6,324 nucleotides of DNA from Deltaproteobacteria bacterium (GTDB lineage Bacteria > Desulfobacterota > Desulfuromonadia > Desulfuromonadales > Geothermobacteraceae). This document shows, in pieces, positions 1 through 6,164 of the stretch; position 1 is the first letter of the stretch, and each line of letters starts with the position of its first letter. The DNA is taken from NCBI GenBank assembly GCA_003695205.1, contig RFIO01000351.1, forward strand, positions 1 to 6,324, written 5' to 3'. The notes beneath the pieces are model-generated. The model was not told the DNA's origin, searched no databases, and worked only from the letters and a program-made list of their open reading frames with translations. Made by a program: the position numbers and the translations under genes.

Positions 1-114
1 CAGATCGACCAGGCGACCCAGCAGAACACCGCCAGCGCCGAAGAGTCGGCGGCCGCCGCCGAGGAACTCTCCAGCCAGGCCGAGGAGCTGCGCCAGATGC
101 TGGCCCGCTTCAAG
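1..114 (+). repeat. Direct repeat, copy 1 (MCP signalling-domain end)
   Basis: This 114-bp coding segment matches 2080-2193 at 105 of 114 positions by hand count, and only one codon difference changes the amino acid. It reflects tandem duplication, conversion or strong constraint on the MCP signalling domain, and could serve as a substrate for recombination deleting the intervening ~2 kb. Confidence 0.85.
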
Positions 115-288
115 CTGAGAGGCGGCAGCGGCGTCCAGCTCGCCGTCGCGCCCGCACCGGCGCCGTCGGTGGCCATGAAGCAGACGGCAGCGGCTCCGGT
201 GACAGACGGCGGTGACTGGAATGCCATGGAACAGCAGGCCCCGGCCGAAACCATCGCACTGGACGACTCCGAGTTCGGACGTTATTGA
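1..288 (+). CDS. Methyl-accepting chemotaxis protein, C-terminal fragment (5' end outside window)
   Basis: Open from base 1 in frame 1; 95 residues remain before TGA at 286-288. The first ~38 residues are the end of an MCP signalling hairpin. They include a C-terminal adaptation site of the usual form (small-small-x-x-E-E-x-x-small-small, Glu14/Glu15 of the fragment) and end at the LARF boundary. A flexible Ala/Pro/Gly-rich linker follows, with a Trp at residue 73, then the tail [11 protein letters not shown]. The last five residues, EFGRY, have the aromatic spacing of the CheR/CheB tether NWETF of E. coli Tsr/Tar; a tether role is inference. Residues 1-38 differ from residues 515-552 of the next MCP at only one position (Ser/Gly), so the two are recent tandem paralogues. 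The sensor domain cannot be seen. A hairpin terminator follows 26 bases after the stop codon. Confidence 0.95.
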   Translation, partial: QIDQATQQNTASAEESAAAAEELSSQAEELRQMLARFKLRGGSGVQLAVAPAPAPSVAMKQTAAAPVTDGGDWNAMEQQAPAETIALDDSEFGRY

Positions 289-313
289 AACATTTCCAAA
301 ACCAAACCTTCGC

Positions 314-346
314 AGGCCGCCCTCACCAGGGGCGGCCTATTTGTTT
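314..346 (+). terminator. Rho-independent terminator after the first MCP
   Basis: A perfect 9-bp GC-rich stem (AGGCCGCCC at 314-322, GGGCGGCCT at 330-338) with a 7-nt loop is followed by the T-rich tail ATTTGTTT (339-346). It lies 26 bases after the stop codon and separates the first MCP from the second transcription unit. Confidence 0.85.
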
Positions 347-385
347 GGGATAAAGTTTACCGCGTTAGAATTAAAAACTTTTTTC

Positions 386-412
386 GCAACATTTACCGCA
401 TGCGACCGATAA
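386..412 (+). promoter_or_regulatory. Possible sigma-28 (FliA) promoter for the 612-aa MCP
   Basis: ACCGATAA at 405-412 matches the flagellar sigma-28 -10 element GCCGATAA at 7 of 8 positions. At the standard 15-nt spacing the -35 position (386-389) reads GCAA, a poor match to TAAA. The region just upstream (365-384) is unusually AT-rich for this DNA. Initiation here would give a leader of about 120 nt. The exact TAAAGTTT at 351-358 is a good -35 half but has no matching -10 at the right distance. Chemoreceptor genes are commonly FliA-dependent, which supports the reading. The assignment stays tentative because of the weak -35. Confidence 0.4.
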
Positions 413-436
413 GGGACCAAACGCAAGCGCCTGTCA

Positions 437-490
437 GGAGTATCGACGGCTTGCCACCGGCACGCCTTCCCTCCAATCAAGCGGTACTCC
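437..490 (+). other. Structured 5' leader upstream of the 612-aa MCP
   Basis: GGAGTATCG (437-445) pairs with CGGTACTCC (482-490) to form a 9-bp helix with one G-U pair. Inside it is a second hairpin: GGC (448-450) with GCC (464-466), a 1x1 mismatch, then TGCC (452-455) with GGCA (459-462) around a 3-nt loop. CCTCC at 470-474, in the unpaired part of the enclosed region, is complementary to GGAGG of the ribosome-binding site (522-526). The element lies in a leader that is long for an MCP gene. I do not recognise a known riboswitch class; in particular I could not fit the cyclic-di-GMP-I core. A translational control element is inference, and chance pairing in GC-rich DNA is possible. Confidence 0.4.
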
Positions 491-537
491 CGGCACAGCA
501 CGTTGTCAGCCAACCCTTTGAGGAGGTCCTGTAGCAC

Positions 538-2376
538 ATGAAGTTGAAGAACCTTAGCATCGGCAGCAAAATTTACCTGGTTTCCAGTCTGATGATCCTG
601 ATCTTTACCGCCACCCTCATCTGGATATACGGCCAATACCGCGACCAGGTCTGGCAGGAAGCGGAAAAGGAACTGCAGGTGGCGGTCGACACCGCCTGGG
701 GAGTCATCGACCACTACAGCAGGGAGGCCGGAGAAGAGTTCTCGGTCGGCGAGGCCAAGATGCTGGCCACCAGCGCCATCCGTAGCCTGAGATTTGGCGA
801 GAAGCTGTACTTCTGGATCAATGACGCCACACCCAAGATGATCATGCACCCGATCAAACCCCAGCTCGAAGGCAAGGATCTCTCGGGCGTCAAGGATCCG
901 AACGGCAAGGCCCTGTTCCTGGAGATGGTTCAGGTCACGGGCAAGGGGGGGGCTGGATTCGTTGAATACCAGTGGCCCAAACCGGGCAGCGACAAACCGG
1001 TCGACAAGCTCTCCTACGTGCGCAAACACCCGACCTGGGGCTGGATTATCGGTGCCGGCATCTATATGGATGATTTGCAGGCCCGCATCAACCACGCCTT
1101 CTGGACCGTCCTTGTCGGGCTGCTGCTGGCGGTCGGTTCCTCTGTCGCGCTGATCTTCTTCCTCGCCCGCCACATTTCCCGCCCCCTGCACCGCACGGTG
1201 GAGATGATCGAGGAGATGGAAAAGGGGCACTTCGATATGCGCCTCGACATGTCCGACCGGCAGGACGAAATGGGACGCATGGCCCGGGCTATGGACGCGT
1301 TCGCTGATTCACTGCAACATGAGGTAGTCGACAGCCTGCAGCAACTTGCCTCCGGCAATCTCAATTTCAGCATCACCCCGCGGGACGACCGCGACCAGCT
1401 GCGCCAGGCGCTGAAGACACTGGAAACCGATCTCAACGAAGTCATGCAGCGCATCCGTTCGGTGGGCGAACAGATTGCCGCCGGCAGCGTTCAGGTCGCC
1501 AACAGCAGCCAGACCCTGTCTCAGTCGGCCACCGAATCGGCTGCTTCACTGGAAGAGATGTCGGCAGCGATCAACGAAATCACCAGCCAGGTGAAAGTGA
1601 GTGCCGAACACGCCAGCAAGGCGAACAAGACCTCGAGCGAAGCGCAGCGTCTGGCCGAAACCGGCAGCGAGCGCATGCAGCAGATGGTACAGGCGATGGG
1701 GGAAATCGCCGATTCGGGGCAGAACATCTCGAAGATCATCAAGACCATCGATGAAATCGCCTTTCAGACCAACCTGCTGGCTCTGAACGCCGCGGTCGAA
1801 GCGGCGCGCGCCGGCCAGCACGGCAAGGGGTTCGCCGTCGTCGCCGAAGAGGTTCGTAACCTCGCCGCCCGCAGCGCCCGCGCCGCCCGGGAGACCGCCG
1901 AAATGATCGAAGGCTCGGTCGAATTGACCGAACGCGGGGCGAAACTGGCCGGCGAGACCGAGGAGGCCCTGCAGAAGATCGTCGGGTCGATCACCGAGGT
2001 CTCGTCTCTGGTACATGAAATCGCTTCGGCCTCGGCGGAACAGTCCGAGGGTATCAGTCAGGTCAGCCAGGGACTGGTGCAGATCGACCAGGCAACCCAG
2101 CAGAACACCGCCAGTGCCGAGGAGTCGGCGGCTGCCGCCGAGGAACTCTCCGGTCAGGCCGAGGAACTGCGACAGATGCTGGCCCGATTCAAGGTCAAGG
2201 GATGCCTTGCGGCAACACCTGTTACCGCTGTCGGCAGCGTAAACTACGCTCCGGCTCCTGCGGCCGCTCCGGACGCCGGCCCCAAGACCGGGCCGGACGG
2301 CTGGGGCGGCATGGCGACCGGCAGCAGGGCGGAAGAACGAATCGCGCTGGATGACAGCGAATTCGGCCGCTACTGA
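538..2376 (+). CDS. Methyl-accepting chemotaxis protein with periplasmic single-Cache sensor
   Basis: Inner-membrane chemoreceptor of 612 residues. Domain order: transmembrane helix 1 (~13-31); periplasmic sCache-type domain (~33-180) with the motifs [19 protein letters not shown] and GAGIYMDD; transmembrane helix 2 (~187-209); HAMP (~210-262); a second HAMP-like segment (~263-308); signalling hairpin (~315-551). Tip residues F409, N417, E421 and R424 match Tsr F373, N381, E385 and R388, and Q427 replaces Tsr E391. The tip-to-LARF distance equals that in Tsr, so a 36-heptad class is likely. Adaptation sites are visible at E339/E340 and E528/E529. An Ala/Pro/Gly linker (551-600) leads to the tail [11 protein letters not shown]. 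There is no CxxCH, so this is not a heme-c sensor. Start chosen from GAGGAGGT (520-527), 10 nt upstream. sCache receptors often bind small carboxylates, but the ligand here is unknown. The gene has its own terminator. Confidence 0.97.
   Translation: MKLKNLSIGSKIYLVSSLMILIFTATLIWIYGQYRDQVWQEAEKELQVAVDTAWGVIDHYSREAGEEFSVGEAKMLATSAIRSLRFGEKLYFWINDATPKMIMHPIKPQLEGKDLSGVKDPNGKALFLEMVQVTGKGGAGFVEYQWPKPGSDKPVDKLSYVRKHPTWGWIIGAGIYMDDLQARINHAFWTVLVGLLLAVGSSVALIFFLARHISRPLHRTVEMIEEMEKGHFDMRLDMSDRQDEMGRMARAMDAFADSLQHEVVDSLQQLASGNLNFSITPRDDRDQLRQALKTLETDLNEVMQRIRSVGEQIAAGSVQVANSSQTLSQSATESAASLEEMSAAINEITSQVKVSAEHASKANKTSSEAQRLAETGSERMQQMVQAMGEIADSGQNISKIIKTIDEIAFQTNLLALNAAVEAARAGQHGKGFAVVAEEVRNLAARSARAARETAEMIEGSVELTERGAKLAGETEEALQKIVGSITEVSSLVHEIASASAEQSEGISQVSQGLVQIDQATQQNTASAEESAAAAEELSGQAEELRQMLARFKVKGCLAATPVTAVGSVNYAPAPAAAPDAGPKTGPDGWGGMATGSRAEERIALDDSEFGRY
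2080..2193 (+). repeat. Direct repeat, copy 2 (MCP signalling-domain end)
   Basis: Second copy of the segment at 1-114, covering codons 515-552 of the 612-aa MCP. The 819-aa MCP also shares the signalling tip, at 4673 onwards versus 1789 onwards, but with more synonymous divergence. Confidence 0.85.
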
Positions 2377-2386
2377 GGCTCATATC

Positions 2387-2422
2387 CGGCCCGGACACAG
2401 CTGTGTTCCGGGCCGTTTTTTT
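2387..2422 (+). terminator. Rho-independent terminator after the 612-aa MCP
   Basis: CGGCCCGG (2387-2394) pairs with CCGGGCCG (2408-2415). The stem extends inward through ACAC/GTGT with one bulged T, and is followed by seven T residues (2416-2422). It begins 10 bases after the stop codon. A strong terminator here means the downstream Cache/hemerythrin pair needs its own promoter. Confidence 0.93.
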
Positions 2423-2451
2423 GCCTTAAGCAAAAATAACAAACAATGTTT

Positions 2452-2478
2452 TAAGAGCGCCGGAAGTCCTGACGATAA
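2452..2478 (+). promoter_or_regulatory. Probable sigma-28 (FliA) promoter of the Cache-MCP operon
   Basis: TAAG at 2452-2455 (consensus TAAA) is followed after exactly 15 nt by GACGATAA at 2471-2478 (consensus GCCGATAA, 7 of 8). It lies between the upstream terminator and the Cache gene and would start transcription about 60 nt before its ATG. The element is the better of the two sigma-28-like promoters in the window. Flagellar-regulon control of a chemoreceptor operon is expected biology, but use of this site is inferred. Confidence 0.55.
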
Positions 2479-2490
2479 GTAGAGCGTATA

Positions 2491-2510
2491 TGGGAAAGTC
2501 CCATCGGGAC
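2491..2510 (+). other. Two mutually exclusive small hairpins in the operon leader
   Basis: TGGGA (2491-2495) can pair with TCCCA (2499-2503) around AAG, or GTCCC (2498-2502) can pair with GGGAC (2506-2510) around ATC. The TCCC arm is shared, so only one can form at a time. Several GGA motifs lie in and after this element, including the AAAGGAG ribosome-binding site (2528-2534), a pattern compatible with CsrA/RsmA binding. The stems are only 5 bp and no function is demonstrated. Confidence 0.3.
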
Positions 2511-2542
2511 AAAGACAAACACAAAGGAAAGGAGTCAAACAG

Positions 2543-3097
2543 ATGTTGAAGTCCCACCTGCGCATTGCACTCGCCCTGTTCGTTGCCGTCCTGCTGAATG
2601 CCTCGCCCCTGCTCGCCATGAGCGTCGACGAGGGGAGCGTACAGAAGGCCAGGGAAACCGCCAGCGTCAAGCCGACGCCGGAGATGGTCATGCAGAAGGT
2701 CAATGAGGGCGCCGCCCTGATTGCCAAGGAAGGTCCGGCCGCCTTCGCGAAATTCAAGGGCTACGATTCTCCCTTCATCTATGCCGGCACCTATATCTGG
2801 ATCCACTCCGGGGATGACGGCACCATGCTGATGCACCCGATGAAACCGAAACTCGAGGGGCGCAACGTCCTGCCGCTCAAGGACAAGAAGGGCAAACTGC
2901 TGTTCGTCGAATTCAATCGGGTCGCCCTTGAAAAGGGCAGCGGCTGGGTTGACTACTGGTGGCCGAAACCGGGCCAGAAGCAGCCTTCGCAGAAGGTCTC
3001 CTATGTCAAACTGGCCGAATTCGGCGGCAAAAAGTACGTGGTTGGCTCCGGAGTCTACGACATTACTCTGGCCGAGATTCAGACCGCGATGAAGTAA
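2543..3097 (+). CDS. Secreted stand-alone Cache-domain protein
   Basis: A 184-residue protein with a clear N-terminal signal sequence: basic start, hydrophobic core at ~8-18, probable cleavage after A25 (LLA/MS). The mature part is a single sCache-like domain. Residues ~83-175 carry the same landmarks as the Cache domain of the preceding MCP: a YxWI strand, MLMHPMKPKLEGRN, KDKKGKLLFVEF, WWPKPG, VSYV, and VGSGVYD near the end. There is no second membrane helix, HAMP or signalling domain and no cysteine, so it should be a soluble periplasmic protein. The start is supported by AAAGGAG (2528-2534), 8 nt upstream. It precedes the hemerythrin MCP by 36 nt, probably in one operon. A ligand-binding or co-receptor role is inference; Cache domains typically bind small molecules, but no ligand can be read from the sequence. 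Confidence 0.93.
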   Translation: MLKSHLRIALALFVAVLLNASPLLAMSVDEGSVQKARETASVKPTPEMVMQKVNEGAALIAKEGPAAFAKFKGYDSPFIYAGTYIWIHSGDDGTMLMHPMKPKLEGRNVLPLKDKKGKLLFVEFNRVALEKGSGWVDYWWPKPGQKQPSQKVSYVKLAEFGGKKYVVGSGVYDITLAEIQTAMK

Positions 3098-3112
3098 CGC
3101 CGGGCGACGGCG
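3098..3112 (+). other. Intercistronic hairpin
   Basis: CGCCG (3098-3102) and CGGCG (3108-3112) form a 5-bp stem directly after the Cache stop codon, without a T-tract. It does not look like a terminator. It could protect the upstream message or lower expression of the receptor relative to the periplasmic protein; this is speculative. Confidence 0.3.
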
Positions 3113-3133
3113 CCGGAACACAGGAGTATTGAA

Positions 3134-5593
3134 ATGAACCTCTCTTTCAAACTGAAACTCGGCCTGATGAGCGTTCTGGCCCTGTCGCTGGTGGCCTTCG
3201 TCATCGCCATTTCGAGCTGGTTCAACCATCGCATCGACCTGGCTCACAGGCAGCAGGTCGCCATCTACCAGGTCAGCCTCGATGTCCAGAAGGCCCGCAC
3301 GGCCGAAAAGGCGTACCTGAAGTTCTATCGGGCCGAACCGAAGGCAAAACTGGAACAGGCCATCGGCCAGGCGCTTGAGCGCCTGGCCGGGGCCGGAGGA
3401 ACCGAAACGGACGCCCTGAAACGGCTGTTGGAGAGCTATCGCAGCAGTTTCGGCCAGGTGGTCTCTCTGCACGAGCAGAACGCCCAACTCGAACAGACCA
3501 TGAAGCAGGACCTTGCCCAGGTCGATGCCCGGCTGGCAAAGCTCGAAGAGGCGATTCGCAGCCATGAGTTCGACCTGCAGATGGAAGGTGAAGAGCTGTC
3601 GGCCAACGAGGTCAACCTGCTGAGTCTGGTCCGCGACTGCAAAAATCTCGCGCTGACCATGCAGTCAAGCCTGCAGCGCTTCCTGCTGACCAACGATGCG
3701 ACGCATATCAATGATTTCGAGGCCTGGTTCAAAAAAATCGGCATGGGATTCATCGCCGGACTGGAGCAGTTTTCCAGGGCATCGGGCAACAGTGACTACA
3801 TCCAGCCGTCCCTGACGGTGCGCAAGCTTGTGGAGAACAACCTTGAGCGCCTGAAACAGGAGCGGGAGCTGTTTGGACAGGAAAATGCCCAGGTCGCCAC
3901 CCTCGACCAACTGGGAGATCAACTGCTGACGGCCGCCAACGAGCAGGTCGGCCTTTCCGCCGCCCTGGCGGAGCAGGCCAGTGAAACCGCCGTCCGGGTT
4001 ATCGCCCTGTGCAGCCTGATCGGCGCCCTGCTCTACCTGCTGGCCGGCTGGCTGGTCTTCCGTTCCATCATCCGGCCGCTGAACCAGGGCATCCGCATGG
4101 CCGAAACCATCGAAAAGGGGGATCTGTCGCGCCGACTCGAGGTCAAAGGCCGCGACGAAATCGGCCGTCTGGCCCAGGCCCTGAACCGAATGGCCGACAG
4201 CCTGGAGGCCAAGGCCGATCTGGCCAGGCGCATCGCCGATGGCGACCTGAGCCAGGAGGTGGAACTTGCCTCCGACCGGGACGTTCTCGGCAAGGCGCTG
4301 AAAACCATGGTCGAGAACCTGCGCGGTATGTTCGCCACCATCCGTCAGGCAAGCGAACAGGTCGCTTATGGGTCGGAAAAGGTCGCCGAATCGAGCCAGT
4401 CCCTCTCCCAGGGAGCGACCGAATCGGCCAGCAGCATCGAGCAGATTTCCGCTACCATCCACCAACTCGAGAGCCAGACGCGCACCAACGCCGACAACGC
4501 CGGCCAGGCCAACAACCTGGCCAGTAAGGCCCAGCAGTCGGCCAGTCGCGGCAGCGGGCAGATGCAGGAGATGGTGACGGCCATGGGCGAGATCAACCAG
4601 GCCAGTCAGGAGATCAGCAAAATCATCAAGGTGATCGACGAGATCGCCTTCCAGACCAACCTGCTGGCCCTGAATGCCGCGGTCGAGGCGGCACGCGCCG
4701 GTCAGCACGGCAAGGGTTTCGCCGTGGTTGCCGAAGAGGTGCGTAACCTTGCGGCCCGCAGCGCCAGGGCGGCCCGGGAAACCGCCGACCTGATCGAAAG
4801 CTCAGTGGAGCTGACCGAAAAGGGTAGCAGCATCGCCCACCAGACCGCCGCCGGGCTGGAAGAGATCGTCACCGGGGTCAACCAGGTGTCCGAACTGATC
4901 TCCGAAATCGCCATCGCCAGCAACGAGCAGGCCGAAGGCATCGCCCAGGTCAACCAGGGGCTGGGGCAGATCGACCAGGTCACCCAGCAGAACACCGCCA
5001 ATGCCGAGGAGAGCGCCGCAGCCAGCGAAGAGCTGTCGGTCCAGGCACGGCAGCTGCTGCAGATACTGGCCCGATTCCAGTGTGACACCGGCAACGGCGA
5101 TACCTCTTCCGTCACGCCCATCGACCTGCCCGCGGTGGAATCACACGGTTCCTGGGGCGGCATCTCGGCCCAGAGCGACCGGGACGATGAGCTGATCTGC
5201 TGGAGCGAACAGCTGGCGACCGGCATCGACTCGATTGACAGCCAGCACCGCAAACTGGTCGACCTGATCAACCGCACCTTCGTCACAATGAGAGACGGCG
5301 GCGACGATGCCGCCATACGACAGGTGGTCGGCGAGCTGGTCGACTACGCGAGAGGACACTTCGCCCACGAGGAGCAGCTGATGCAGCGCCACGGCTATCC
5401 GAAACTGGATGAGCACCAGCGTATTCACCAGGACTTCATGAACCAGGTGGATCGTTTCAAAACCAAAATGGAGACGGGACAGAGGCTGCAGCCCGCCGAA
5501 GTCTTCAACTTCCTCAAGCGCTGGCTGATTGAGCACATCAAGCGGGAAGACCGGGACGGCTACGGCCCGTTTCTCAGCCGACAACTGAACTGA
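3134..5593 (+). CDS. Methyl-accepting chemotaxis protein with HBM-like sensor and C-terminal bacteriohemerythrin domain (DcrH-like)
   Basis: Inner-membrane receptor of 819 residues. Order: transmembrane helix 1 (~10-30); all-helical periplasmic domain of ~255 residues (31-285), whose length and the RTAEKAYL segment near its start resemble helical bimodular (HBM) sensors; transmembrane helix 2 (~286-309); HAMP (~310-360); a second HAMP-like segment (~362-400); signalling hairpin (~405-648) with tip F506, N514, E518, R521 and adaptation pairs E436/Q437 and E625/E626; linker with SWGG; hemerythrin domain (~687-817). The di-iron ligands expected for bacteriohemerythrin are all present: H705, H742, E746, H761, H765, H801, D806. 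Such a domain binds O2 reversibly in DcrH, so cytoplasmic O2 or redox sensing is the likely role. The EFGRY tail of its neighbours is absent. Start set by AGGAG (3122-3126), 7 nt upstream. Probably cotranscribed with the Cache gene. Confidence 0.96.
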   Translation: MNLSFKLKLGLMSVLALSLVAFVIAISSWFNHRIDLAHRQQVAIYQVSLDVQKARTAEKAYLKFYRAEPKAKLEQAIGQALERLAGAGGTETDALKRLLESYRSSFGQVVSLHEQNAQLEQTMKQDLAQVDARLAKLEEAIRSHEFDLQMEGEELSANEVNLLSLVRDCKNLALTMQSSLQRFLLTNDATHINDFEAWFKKIGMGFIAGLEQFSRASGNSDYIQPSLTVRKLVENNLERLKQERELFGQENAQVATLDQLGDQLLTAANEQVGLSAALAEQASETAVRVIALCSLIGALLYLLAGWLVFRSIIRPLNQGIRMAETIEKGDLSRRLEVKGRDEIGRLAQALNRMADSLEAKADLARRIADGDLSQEVELASDRDVLGKALKTMVENLRGMFATIRQASEQVAYGSEKVAESSQSLSQGATESASSIEQISATIHQLESQTRTNADNAGQANNLASKAQQSASRGSGQMQEMVTAMGEINQASQEISKIIKVIDEIAFQTNLLALNAAVEAARAGQHGKGFAVVAEEVRNLAARSARAARETADLIESSVELTEKGSSIAHQTAAGLEEIVTGVNQVSELISEIAIASNEQAEGIAQVNQGLGQIDQVTQQNTANAEESAAASEELSVQARQLLQILARFQCDTGNGDTSSVTPIDLPAVESHGSWGGISAQSDRDDELICWSEQLATGIDSIDSQHRKLVDLINRTFVTMRDGGDDAAIRQVVGELVDYARGHFAHEEQLMQRHGYPKLDEHQRIHQDFMNQVDRFKTKMETGQRLQPAEVFNFLKRWLIEHIKREDRDGYGPFLSRQLN

Positions 5594-5613
5594 TTACATT
5601 CGTCTCAGAGTGA

Positions 5614-5642
5614 AAAGGCCCCCGCACTGCGCGGGGGCCTTT
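5614..5642. terminator. Terminator between converging genes, probably bidirectional
   Basis: AAAGGCCCCCGC (5614-5625) and GCGGGGGCCTTT (5631-5642) form a perfect 12-bp stem with a 5-nt loop. On the + strand the stem runs into TTTGTTGTTT, typical of a rho-independent terminator for the MCP operon. On the - strand the exit is TTTTC, a weaker T-tract, which could still end the 115-aa gene whose stop lies 40 bases away. Confidence 0.88.
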
Positions 5643-5682
5643 GTTGTTTCGGCCGGTGGTGCCGGCGCGACGAATCCTGGAC

Positions 5683-6030
5683 TCAGTTGAACAGGTCACG
5701 CACATCCTCGCGCCGCTCCCGGCGGAATTCCCGGCGATCCTCACGCCGGTCCTGCCGGTAGTCGCGGCGATCCTGCCTGATTTCCTGGCGCGCCTCGCGC
5801 CGCTCAGCCGGATTGTCCGCCTGGCGCAGGTCCCGAACATTGGCGCGCTGCTCGTGGCGGTATGCGCGTCGGTCGTCGCGTCGTTCCTGGCGGTAATCCT
5901 GGCGGGCGGCGTGGCGGTCCTGCCGAAAGTCGCGCCATTCGGGACGGCTGGGTCGCTGCCAGGCCATGGCGGGCAGTGACAGGGCGGTGATCAGCATCAG
6001 GGTCAGACCAAGAGTCGCAACGGGTTTCAT
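5683..6030 (-). CDS. Secreted arginine-rich repeat protein of unknown function
   Basis: A 115-residue protein with a convincing signal peptide (K2, hydrophobic core ~7-19, cleavage after AMA at residue 23). The mature 92 residues hold 31 Arg, 23 Asp/Glu, many Gln, no Lys and no Cys. They consist of two copies of a ~37-residue unit (residues 33-69 and 78-114), with about 20 identities, each ending in VRDL; the spacer is QADNPAER. The regular alternation of RR with acidic residues suggests a charged single helix or a disordered polycation. The start is supported by AAGGAGG (complement of 6036-6042), 5 nt upstream. The opposite frame is also open over 112 codons, but it lacks a good ribosome-binding site and overlaps the terminator tail. 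I do not recognise a family. It could bind an anionic partner such as nucleic acid, polysaccharide or cell-surface polymer; this is inference. Confidence 0.82.
   Translation of the reverse strand: MKPVATLGLTLMLITALSLPAMAWQRPSRPEWRDFRQDRHAARQDYRQERRDDRRAYRHEQRANVRDLRQADNPAERREARQEIRQDRRDYRQDRREDRREFRRERREDVRDLFN
5689..5799 (-). repeat. Internal protein repeat, copy 2 (residues 78-114)
   Basis: Second unit of the Arg-rich secreted protein, more regular than copy 1, with denser RR pairs, and reaching to one residue before the C-terminus. About 20 of 37 positions are identical to copy 1. Confidence 0.75.
5824..5934 (-). repeat. Internal protein repeat, copy 1 (residues 33-69)
   Basis: First unit of the Arg-rich secreted protein. 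It aligns without gaps to residues 78-114 at an offset of 45 residues. Shared landmarks are DYRQ-x-RR, DRR, and VRDL at the end. Many differences are Asp/Glu exchanges. Confidence 0.75.
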
Positions 6031-6164
6031 AACATCCTCCTTAAAGGTTTGTTGGGCGCCTTAGCAGTGGCGCTGTTACTTCCTTGGACGGACGAAACTG
6101 CTGCAGGTTGACAAAAAAATTTCCAGTTGCTCACCGAAGGAAGATTCAAAGGACAAAACAGCGG

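Noticed and set aside
411..537. Cyclic-di-GMP-I riboswitch in the MCP leader
   Set aside because: A GGGAC...ACGCAAGC stretch is faintly similar, but the conserved core and the two-helix arrangement could not be fitted.
337..1230. Long - strand open frame of 297 codons opposite the 612-aa MCP
   Set aside because: It mirrors a well-supported gene in GC-rich DNA, crosses the promoter and leader, and has no recognisable domain.
2426..3565. Long - strand open frame of 379 codons opposite the Cache gene and the start of the third MCP
   Set aside because: It spans two convincing genes and their intergenic gap on the other strand and shows no domain of its own; it is a codon-bias shadow.
3731..3737. 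A7 run in the third MCP as a possible frameshift site
   Set aside because: It encodes ordinary Lys-Lys in a well-conserved helical region, with no evident stimulatory structure or useful alternative frame.
3665..4708. Long - strand open frame of 347 codons opposite the third MCP
   Set aside because: It lies wholly within the MCP coding region, and its composition reflects the reverse complement of MCP repeats.
5641..5979. + strand open frame of 112 codons opposite the Arg-rich gene, hydrophobic in appearance
   Set aside because: Its start lies in the T-tail of the terminator, it has no good ribosome-binding site, and its Val/Leu/Ala bias is what the reverse complement of Arg-rich codons gives. 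The - strand frame has a signal peptide and a strong ribosome-binding site.
6108..6113. Perfect TTGACA on the + strand as a -35 box
   Set aside because: No acceptable -10 element occurs 16-18 nt downstream; the TTGACT at 6165 is better placed.
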